Of a stretch of 64,000 nucleotides of DNA, positions 50,801-62,800 are shown one piece after another. The DNA comes from Phoronis australis (taxonomy: Eukaryota > Phoronida > Phoronidae). The position numbers and the translations under genes are program-made. Within the stretch, counting starts at the first letter, position 1, and every line of letters begins with the position of its first letter. The stretch covers positions 77,688-141,687 of the forward strand of contig NMRA01000218.1 in NCBI GenBank assembly GCA_002633005.1. The letters are read 5' to 3'. The notes beneath the pieces are model-generated. The model saw nothing but the letters and a program-made list of their open reading frames with translations. It was not told the DNA's origin and did no database searches.

Positions 50801-53800
50801 TTATTGCTAGCCAAAAATACAGGATGAATTAAACAAGCACAGAAAACATTTTATATCCCGACATGTAACGTAACACCAAAATATAAATTATAGTTATTAA
50901 AACTTTTTGATTACACTTATCATCAGCGTGTACTTGACAAATAAACATAAAAGAGCATTTAGTAACCAATGAATCCTAGCATAGTGAGAGTCTTGGCAGC
51001 CATTGTTGATATCTGGGTGTTCTCTTGTTCCGCCGTCACTAGTTCATTCAAAACAGCAAGACCACCAGCTTTCAGGATCTCAAGTTTAACATTGTCTGGA
51101 AATACATTTATTAGCTGAATGTCAGTCTAATGACAAGTCCAAACCAGAAAAGATGATCAGAACAAAGTTATTGTGACACATATTTAAGAAAAAAATTTGA
51201 ATTTCATCAAATGCTTACGATAATCAAGACGTTTTATTCACTTCACAGCTGCAGTAGTGGAAAATTATAATTCTGCCCCTACCTCTCATACACAAAAAAA
51301 CATAAGCCTAACCTGCTACGGAACCTTACCAGAAGTCATCGCCATGTTGAGCAAGACGGCACTAGCCCAGAACTGCAGATCGGGCTCACCAGAAGCGGCG
51401 TATATACTGACTGTGTTGAGGATTCCTTGACGAGTCACGTCCAGCAGTCGGTGTTCTGAATGGAATAAGCCATCAATGGTAGACTACATATCAAAGAGTT
51501 GACACTGAAGGGCATTTGTTCTTACCTACTTCTTAAAAATGCAAATTCTAAACCATGTGACTTATGCCAACAAAGTACTAACACTTCTAGAACTGCATTG
51601 ATTTGTTTCAACAACAGGTGACAGAAATCAACAACAGGTGGTCTAAGAAATCAACAGAATATTTTTGAGATCAGCTTCATGGGGCAAATTAACCCATTTC
51701 ACAATTTCTATGAGTAGGCAGGTAATAAGAAGAATGGTCCTTTTTAAAAAGTGTTTTTCACAGACAACCTGGCACACTGGTGACTTCACTAAGGCCCTGT
51801 ATTAAAATATTTTGGAAAAATAATGAAAAATAAATTATGTAACTATGAATACGGTGAAAGAATAGCAACCTCAGTCTCCAACACTTAGACTGCTAATGTG
51901 TGAAGCGTCAAGTATTGAATTAAACTCTCCCTTCCAAGCAGGTGATCACACATCTCTCAATTTGAATGCAGTGAATAGAAATACATTATAGGCATTGTAC
52001 TCAAGCCTAACCAACAGCGGAGAACATTATTAGAGTTTCTGATTTTTCACCACAAAAACGTAGACTTGTTTCACCAAACTTGTGATTTTGAACAGAATTA
52101 ACACATTTTGGAAAAAAAATTACGATTCTATTATTTTTGGATTTTAATTATGAAAGATTAAAAATATAACTAATAAAATTGATCATTCTGACCAAAAATG
52201 GGTTGTTGATGATTTTGCAGCTGACATGCTTAAATAGTTGTTCATTCTTTCTGAAGGTGTCGCTATTCTGTTTTCGGTTTTGAGAAACAATGAACATGGT
52301 ATGCTGCAAGTTATTGGTGAAACAAAGCTGTGGGTAGCATAATTCAGCAGTAAAAATAAGGCTGTATTTATGGTATTTTACTAATTTACAAATCACAAAA
52401 AACAGAACTTGATGTTTGGAAAAACACATTTTCCCTGTTTTTGAAAATAGAAAATCAGGGCCTCTACCTTTTAAATTTCGCACAATGCAAGATCTTTTGG
52501 ATCCAAATTAATTGTAGATGGAATATGGATTTAAAACTTAAAACAATTTCCATGATTGCAATACTGTATAAGAATTTATGTCTTTACCGTTACTGGCAAA
52601 ACAACTCAGAGTTTCCGCTAGTATCCGCTGTCCTGGCCCATTCAGAGACTTCGTCAGGTTTACAAGTGCTTGGACAAGGTTAGGGCAAGCATTCAGCAAC
52701 TTACTGACAGCTGATTTACCTGATGGTACAAGACGTTACAATAAATCAGAATTGGTTTCCAAATGTTATGATTTTATGCATTATGCAGTGTCCCAGTATT
52801 ATAAAGCGATTTCTTCAACTATTTAGCAAAACATATGGCAGACAAGTGAAATTTTGATTCGTTAAATTTATCAACAAAAATAAATTTTAAGAAACTTCTT
52901 GTCTATTATTACCTTGGTTTGCAGTTTTCAGATGTCATACAACAACATTTGATGAAGCTTCTGTGATTTGCGGCAAAGAGATCAGGTTTTGAAAAACAGA
53001 AAGTAATTTGGTGATTATTTTTGTGCAGAAAGTGATGAATATTACTTTTTAGCTTATAACACACTACGTGATGAAGACAGACGGTCTACACAAGTACCAC
53101 CTGGTACACCATGACACATGGATAATCTGACCACAAAGGCCAGATTCTACATTCTTCATTGAAATGGCTGGCTAAGTGACACCAAGATTTACCCAACATG
53201 GCTACATCATGAGTGAGGACCAAAGCCCAGTGGACCACTTCCTTGTCGCTACTCGCCAGACAGACCGGTAGTCGACCAATTAGATCTTTGGCTTCAGTCA
53301 ATTCGGCCTTGAATCCATCTGGAAATAGCAAGATTTGATTTGAAAGCCTACATAAATAGCTTTCAATGTCCTAATATATAATATTCTTGATAAGAATATT
53401 GTTCCCAGCTATTGATGTTCAGGTTGACTTTCATATTTTGTCTTTCAGCAAAACAATTTCCTTTGTCTTTGTCCATGACCACATCTTCTAAAAATGAGCT
53501 ACTTGAATTTGGTCATCTTTAACATCAATTAATTCACTTTACACATACAATTTCAAAGTTAATATAACCAAAGATGTATCCGGTAAGATTTGTATCTTGT
53601 TAGTTTGGTGATATCACACAAGACATCGCTAGTGTAACACAAGATGTTACCACAGCACACTGGCATAATGTCTGTCGCTAAAAGAGATTAAATGGCTACA
53701 ACGGAATGTCTAATTATAAGAAAAATCAGTATTAATGACATAAAATTATGAAATACACTTCAGGACAGAGAGAGGCTTACCATTCTGTAATCCCAGAAAG

Positions 53801-56800
53801 CACAGCAACCTGAGAATAAGACGCTGTTGATTGGCCTCAGAACACGTGAGGTTCTTACTCAACGACCTCATCAAGCCAGGTACACTAAGGATCTCCTCCT
53901 TACTCACTTCTGAAAACACAAGAAAACTATGAAATATAAAGCCAGGTCTAGATACCGAGTGACTCAAGCATACTCATACAGGACAAGAGTTGCTCTGGGA
54001 TGAGTAAATGCACAAGGTTAATGGCCGAGTGTGGCCATAACTCATACACCTGCCAGAAGATAGCACTCTGAGCTGACATCGTTCTCAGTCAATGCGCAGT
54101 TTGACCGGATAACAGGATGGTGCTTTCTTAAAGTCAAGTAGCCTCAGTGATACCTAATAAAGTTGTCAGGTGTCCATTATTCTATTGCTAGACTATTAAT
54201 GGCAAATACCTTCCGAGGGAGAACCTTGGCCACATTAACAAAATCAATTTGGACTCGGTGCCAGTTAGAGACATATCTTAATTAGAGAGAAGAGCTTCCC
54301 CTAAGGACCTGGATTCTGCATCAAGAAGAAATTTGCTTAATAAAAATATACAAATCTCTTAATAATCTACATTACAATTATCTCCACCAGCAATAGCCTC
54401 AATAACAAAAGAAAAACAAATTTCAAAAAAGACGAACAGATAAAATTGACAAATCCATCACATTTCAGTAATGACCAAAGTAGTAATCTCATTCATCAAT
54501 ATCTCGGAGAGATCATCTCACCATTAACAGCAAATTCATGGAGTAAAGCCACAGCCCAGTAGACACACTCTGGCTCCTCACACTTGAGACAGACAGCAGT
54601 TGGAATGATAACACTCTCACTTGCCATAGAGGTCAGCACTTCCTTAGAGTCTGAAAGAGATTACGTGCATACAGTGAAAAAATAGAAAGCCTACAGAACA
54701 GTTCATTAGTGAAAGTTACAATAATATTCTAGGTCATATTTCAAACTATCCAGACATTTGCAATTATGCTTGGCAGCCTAGAAAGGGGAATTACTGTTCC
54801 AGTAAAAAAATTACTTGTTTCATGTTTTTGCAAGCATCACATAGTATTTTTCCACATGATTACACCTCGTAACTGTGTTATAGGCCAGTTATGTTTGAAC
54901 AGTACTCCGCCTACTTTTGTCAAGTGTTTTTAATTACAATTTGAACATTGGGTCGTGTAAACATAATTTTAAGATGACCTTAAATATCTCAAATCGTTTT
55001 GATTAGCCTTCAAACCCATTTGGACAAATGGTGAAATAAACTTACCAGCGACACCTGTAGTTGTTGTTGCAAAAATGACTAACATCTGCAGACCAACCCT
55101 CTGCAGTATGGGGTCTCCTTGATGCGTGATGACAGTACGGGACACCAGGGGGACAGCACCATGGGAAACAAGGGAGTCTCGCAAGTCTTCTGCAATAGCA
55201 AACAAGATGAAGCATAAACAACTCATGATCATTACCATCCTCATTATCTCTACTACAACGGCATTTAGTCAGCACGTGGCTGACAAAAATGTTTCATAAC
55301 AAAATGGCGAGTGCTAATCAAAATTTGATGAAACACATTTTAGTGAACATGGCTTCCACGTAAACCTGAGTTTGGTGTAGGTAGGCCCAAAGTTGAAGAC
55401 TGAAAACAGAGCTTGTGGACAAAACACACAGAATATAGTTCACTAGAGAGCCTATAAAAGAACCTACAACAACTAACAAGAAATTGTAAGTTTTAACAAA
55501 ATTTTATTTTATTATCATCTGACACTTAATCGTGCATTAAATTTCTAATCAAAACTTTAGTATTAGAGAATAACAACGTGAAACATGCAGCACAATAAAG
55601 TTCATTCAGTTAACTCATTTGATAAAATATAATGTCTTCTTTCAGATATGGAAAAATATGTAATCTCTAGAACTCTGCAGGATTGTGCACATACTGTGGA
55701 GAGCCAGCTGGTGAGTGGTGAACAGGGAGTATCTCATGATTTCCCTGTTTGTAGATTCCTTCAACAGTAGCAGCAAACAGGGGACAAAATTGGGAACATC
55801 TTTGCAAAGAATTTCCTTGGGTTGATCTAGAGAATGAATCAAATAGCAATGACTTTCACAGGAGCAACACAGATGACTGAATTGGAACATAACAGTGTAA
55901 GAACATGTTACGGCATGAAAGATGGAAGTGATAGAGACCTACAACAAAATATTATACAGCAAAACCACAGAAAATCAAAGTGTTGACAATAAACTTAAAG
56001 CACTGTATTATTCAGGTTTAGTTGACCATTATGTCTTAAAAAAAATAATTGCAGGCGGTCTGATACACGTTGCACCAGACGTGTGCAGGCCTCACATGTG
56101 GGCCCATTGCACTGATCACCTGGAAATATTTTTATGCTTTATTGATATATGGTTAAAACCGAGCTGAGGAGCTAGAAACCTAGCTCAAGGGTTTAGCAGT
56201 GTGACCTGGTGGGACTTGAACCCACGACCGTGAGTAAAGAAAGCGGGCACTTATCAACCAGGCCACACTGCCTCCTCCATTATGTCTTAGATAATAAATT
56301 GGCTGAGCAGACATGAATAATAGCTTTCTAAGCTAATCACATACCAAAGTCACAGATCATCTCAAACACCGTACACAGCGCCATCTTCTGGATCTTTTCC
56401 CTTGTAGCGCAATCTGGTGACAGTTTGTGATAATGTTTCTCAGCATCTAGACTTTGAACTAACACAACTGCGGGTATTACAAGAAACTTGCGCATGAATT
56501 CCAGGTTTTTGATGTCAACTGAAAGCCAAATACTCAATTATTCACATATCAGTGCAAAATGATACTTCACTTTAGAACACAGTTTCTAAAAAGGAAAAAA
56601 ATATTTTTGTTGCATATGTTTATAATTTATTATAGAAATAAAAATGTTTTGTTAACTTGGAAATAATGCATTTTGAGTAACATGCATTTTTTGCAGTCAG
56701 TCGCAAATTTTAATGTACTTTTAAAAGTACCATGTACTTAAGGTCATGTAGGACCTAAGCGACAAGTCTGAACAAAATTCTAGAACTAATTAATATTTCT

Positions 56801-59800
56801 CAAAGTAGAATATCAGTAGTATTTGATTTTTGACATTATACCAATATGCCTTTAATTATGTCACAAGGCCATCTCAAAAGAGTTGTAAATATTTTTTAAG
56901 TATTTGTTTTCGTTTTATGCAACTTGAAAGTTTTACCATTATGAAAATCGTACAAGTCCTTTTTATTGCCAAATCCTCAATGCAAAATTGGAACATTAAA
57001 AACAACTCCTAGCAGCTTTTTGGAGAAAAGTGCATAAAACATAGTAGCTTAAAGTTTCATGTGAATGCAATACACCATTTTTGAGATACCATATGACGTT
57101 CCATAGTTGGTCAAAATTGGACATTTTTCTAGGAGCCAACATACTTTTAACATTAATTTCATTTATTGTTGGTGGCCTCCTCAGTGACTGAACACTGGCT
57201 TCCAAGAGAATCCAGACAGGAATAATTTATAACAAGAATTGCAACTATCTTACGTCAACTAAAAAAGCATACAATGCTAACTATAAAATAATAAAAACAT
57301 GCCGTTTAACAAATGGTTCCCTCCCCACTGCAACTCACCTGACTTGACCAGTACACACACAACTGTTATAGCCTTCATCACCTTCTCCTCATCACCACAC
57401 AGGCACCATTTGTCCAGCAAGTAGCATACAGTAGACTCTGCAACAATACACACACTGTACAAGATGAACAAATTCAAATTTCAAAGGAACTGATATTTTG
57501 TTCATTTTTCTAAGGCTGCTGACACCAAGTTCGTTCGACACAAGGTTCGTCCACTTCCGTTTGACATCATCATGTAAATTACTACAGTAATATCAGTTTG
57601 TGCAAAAAATTGTATGGGCAAACCATATTTTGGAATATTAGGCTATCCTGTCAAAGTTCAAGGCTGTGTGGAAATCACTGACATCCTGGCAATTATTTCC
57701 CTTGCACCTCCAATTTCTTGTATTGAGTTTGAAAACTTTGAACTAGTTCTGTTAGCCACTCATTGATTTGCTGAATTTCTCATTTGAGTTGAACAGATTG
57801 GTTCACAGCTATTTAGTTGTAGTTAATATGTATACACATGTGCTGACTGTTAATAAAGATTGCTTATAAACCACATTTCTTTTTATTTCATACCCCATAT
57901 TCTTCTATTATTCGAGTAAAACACACTCCCACTTCCCCACAAAATTTTGAGAACAGAAAATTTTGAACTTCAGCTATCAGCTATCTTCCGAAACACATCA
58001 CATCAGGAACACATCAGGAGTTCCTGATCACTGCTGAGTCTGTCCATATGTTTGTACTCTTGGCTGGGACTATCTGGCACAAATGGAATCTTTGTGTTTG
58101 TTAGAATGTTTGTTATACAATTTTTGCCCATTAATTCTCTGAAATGTGACACATATGCACATGGTCTTGAGTATTGCCATATAAACATTTTACAGTAGTT
58201 AGTGGGGAGTCAGTGACCTGATCATTGCAGAGTCAGCCAGACTGAGTCCACAGTGTCAATTGCTGTGTGCCAAGAGGAGTACTTTTTCAATTGTAGACGG
58301 ATTTTTAGATTTAAATTGGAGTAAATATTTGAAGAAGAATGCCCGACCGTTGTGTAGTTGGAGGCTGTGGCAATACGCCAAGGGCTGGGGTATCTTTGCA
58401 CAAGTTTCCCACTGATCCAAGACTGCGTCGCAAGTGAGAAATTACTTTGCGAAGTCCACGAGTGGAGCGTCGTCGTATCCGGTAGTATGTAGTGAACATA
58501 TTTCTATGGACAGCTTCTAGAACGACAGCCTGTGATCCGAGTATGGTTGTAAACCAGGATGAGTGAACTTTTAGAGAGTATTCGAAACGGTAATATACCA
58601 TCGCTTTCCAGAAGCTAGTGGGCCTTGAGCTAGTATTAACAACCTNTAGACAAGTGAACCGATTTATATACAAGTTACAAGTATGTGGGTTGCATGCACT
58701 AAACCTTATGATTCAATATCCTACAGGAAAAAACAGGAAGCAACTCTAAAAACTTTCACAACAATCATCTGAACTACTCTGTTGTGTTTGCCATATATGG
58801 TAATGGTCAGCTGTCTTGAGGCAATGTTTCTGTGAATGACCATTACGCAATCTTGTTTACTACACAGATCATCAAAACATGTGTGGATGCACCGGATGGG
58901 TTGGTCGCTGATTCAGCTAACAGCCAAAACAAGTTTCTATAAACAAAAACAATTGGCTAGCAAAGAAATAATATCAATAAGAAATAACACTATCAAACTA
59001 ATGTGCTAAGAATTATATATGTATCATGAATGTCACAGATTTCATGACAATTTGGGTCATTTGTTTGGATCTGGTTGGCCATCTTGGACAACAGCGGCAT
59101 AAGTTACGAGTTTAAAACCGTGCATAATTCATTTTCACCAATAATTTATGATGCAATTTAGTGAGAGAGATCTATACCTACTATTCTGAGCCACTCAGTA
59201 GCTTCCAGCCTCCAATCCTTTTCCACGCAACTTTTTATTTTTCAAATCATGCTTGTCGAATTTTAATGTAAGGAAATACCTGGTCGCCATGATAATAGTT
59301 AGGCATATCCACTTTCATATCATGTAAATTTGTCTTGTTGTTGGATAACGTTTGTAATGCTTAAATGTTCAAAAATACTGTGCATTCTAAGTTACTTAAT
59401 TTGGTAAAAGATTGGATCATTTTGACTTACACATAAACTTTACTGTACTGAGATTATTTCAGTTGTGACTTATGTACAGTAGCAGGAACCTTCAACTACC
59501 TTGAAAGTCTTTCACTGTAGAAACCAAATATATTCCGACTGAAAGCACTTGATTTTAATTTGAACTGTGGATTAAGTCATAATCGTCCTCTGGTTTGTTC
59601 TTTGATTTCCATGACTCAGTGACCAAAGCATCATAGAATTACCTTGCCGTAATGAACGGCTGAAATAATATGTTCACTAGCATCTTTAAGTAATATTTCT
59701 TGATGCCTTGGGTTTATTATTATTTCAATAGATTGACATGAATTTAAAAAACCAAGTTCAGAAGACTTCCATTTCAAATGTTCTTGTAATTCTGTCATTG

Positions 59801-62800
59801 AGATTGCCACCTCCACTCAAATTTCAATTATATACCTGGTTAAATTAAAAGGTGTTTCCCTTTTTACTCACTGCTGAAAATGAAAAAATGAAAACTGTAA
59901 TATTTTGTATTAGGCTTGATTATCTGTGATACACTGGTCTTTACATCTCCTTGTCGAAAAACAATTTAATTTTGCCAACAAATGGAGTTGAAAGGAATTA
60001 TCAAATGAAGCAAGCAAAATTTTGGAGGGTTAGCTGCTTGTAGCCATTGCAATACACAGTCTTCCTGAACTGACATCACAGACGGTTATGTAACCACATA
60101 TGCCTGTTCTCAGAATTGTCTCCACTGAAGTTCAAAAGGTCATTACTGCTATTATTTGTTTTGAAAAGCACTTGTTTTGGTGTGGAACTATGTCTTTAAG
60201 ATTAGTGAAATCGTATATTTCTCAAGCCTAGACAATCTCAACTTTGACTAAAAGCAAAGCTTAGAAAGCTTTTCAACAGATAACCAATTCTTGTATCAAC
60301 AATTCCCTAAAACACGACAATTTGCCTATTCTTGAGATTATATTATATTACATTTTTTTCAATGTTCCAAGCTCAAACACAACAAACCAAATGAGGCAAT
60401 CTCAGAGCATGACCTACTAGAACTAGTGCAGCTTATTACTGTAGACCTACATGTAAACATTTTGCAGTTAACTGCATGAATTTGACAATGCATGTGTTCT
60501 CATTTGGGTGACAAGCTAGAACAAGGTACTAGTCAGAATGATATGATTCAAGATAGGTTAAACAATGCATTTCCTAAATACAAGTGAATCTCTCAGTATC
60601 AGCCAAGAGCATGAGGGTTTTAGTAAGCTTAAAATATTAAAAAAATTTGATTGATTGTTCGATATGGCATGCAGATAAGGCAGTGGTGAATGGCCACAGT
60701 GCAGGTAAGAAATTTAATATTCAATGCATACGCCTGTATGGTTTTAGGCTGGTGAAACACAGTTCCAATTCCTTAAAATTCCGTCAGTAAAGAAAAAGGT
60801 CTGATTTGGAATGAAAATCATTTTTCAAGCTTATACCTCATACATGTATATTGTAGTGTCATACCAAAAATGATGAATTGTATCGGATGCGTGTGGCTGA
60901 CAGCGTAGCGAATGCCTACAATTTCTTGATATGCTTTGTATGGATGCAACTACAGTACAGAATTTTGAAATCAAATGAAAAAGCATTTATTTGGTGTTAC
61001 TTATTTTCATGAAAACAATGAAACATAAAATTTCTCACAGTGTGTCCAAAATTGGGTCAGATTTTACCTCACATAGTCCATAGCACAGGGTAATTGTTTA
61101 CAGACAGGCACACTATTACTATTAGTTAGAATGTAGTATCAGAGACGTTTTCCAGAAAAAAGACAAGAACGACACTAGTGTTCCGAGGACGGCATCATCT
61201 TGGACAATGGGGCCTTCAAACAGTGACTTTAGTGGAAACAGTAGTAATGTCAAGAAAATATTGTGTAACCTACTGCTGTTGATAACTCTCTCAAGCAGAA
61301 GCTGTTCAGCACTTCGTCTGAGGTTGACATTATGGGACTTGGCAAGGACAGCCAGTTGTTCAAGCTTGATTGCTGCAAAAAGAAATTATTATCAATGCTC
61401 CAACAGTAAACAAATCTGGCTCTTAAAGGTGCACTTTGCCTTGCTAAACTCACGGAGAACAATCAAATGAAGGCCTGTTGCTATCGTAATGTTTCTGGTA
61501 GGGAAAGTGTTTTATTTCCGTTACCAACGAAAACATCAAAAATATTAGCAACCCAAGAAAATGCTTCACAGTTTAATGGCGCTGGCCAATACTAAATTGC
61601 TTCAATTACGAAATCAACTTTGACAGCTAACAAGGGTGAGATGCAGCTTTAGTACATGAGCTTTGTATTTAAACTAACAAGGGTGAGATGCAGCTTTAGT
61701 ACATGAGCTTTGTATTTAAACAATGGTCATCACACCACCTGCCACATCACATGACCTAATAAGTTTGAAAAGTTTTCTGTCCTAGCGAGGACTCGAACCA
61801 GGGTCCTTATGCTAACCTTACAATTTTTATTGGATTTTTACCCATCAAAAATTCAGTTTCTCATATCAGTTATAACTTAATTTACGTATAATTTATACAG
61901 TATATTCGTACATTTAGACTCATGTACCTGTGTTTAATGCACATGAGTAAATCCAAGAAGCAAGTGAGTGGCGGTTGACGTAACTGTTGCAAAACAGTAC
62001 ATGTTGAGTGTCGATTAAGTGTTTTTAATTTAGGATTAGGTATAACTAATTGAAAAGTATTCAAAAAGAATAATTAGTTTTTAAGACATGCACATACACT
62101 GAACAGACCTGTCCCCATCAGTCTAAAATAAGTGGAAGTTAGGCAATGCATCGATGTGCGCAGATGATCGGAACTCAAATCTACGATCACTGCCACTGGC
62201 GCAGCCAGAAGTTTTCAACAATAGAGGCCATATGCAAATTTAATGGCAACTGGGGTTGGGGGAACGATCAAGGAGGGAGGCAAATGAAGAATTATAATGA
62301 GTTTCGACCTAGAAAGAAACTTTTCTGCAATGACGTCAGTGTCTCTTACTCTTAGTGCTGTCGTGAACTTGGTATTCTCTCGTTGTGTGGCGTCATGCGG
62401 TGTTGTCTTTGTTCGTCTCTGTGTGTGTGTTGTTGCATGGTGAGCCTGAGATAAGTCACGTGACTCGATGGCTACGAGTTTAAATGCTCTCTTGCGTGTG
62501 ATACCTGGGTTTCGAAAGGACATAATTGATGAAGCTGCATGTCTTGCGATCTGTTGTAGCAGATCACTGATAGATGGCAGCAGGAATAGTAATTGCCTTG
62601 AAAATTGGCTTGAAATGGGTGAGTGTATAGCCAGATGTCTAAGGAAAATCATACCACACACTTTGTTTATTTATTTAGAGTAACTTAGGTTGCATTATGT
62701 TCGACTAGTGCCTCCCTTTTTAACATATATAGTGTACTGGTAGGGAACCTATGTTCAAAGAACATCGAGATAAGCTCGTGAGCTCGACATTCACCTCTAC

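Noticed and set aside
59631-59816. Extra exon between armadillo exons 2 and 3
   Set aside because: It has a donor-like end, but in phase 0, while both neighbours need phase 1.
62215-62661. 148-codon minus-strand frame
   Set aside because: Low-complexity composition, no splice or family signals, overlaps a better plus-strand candidate.
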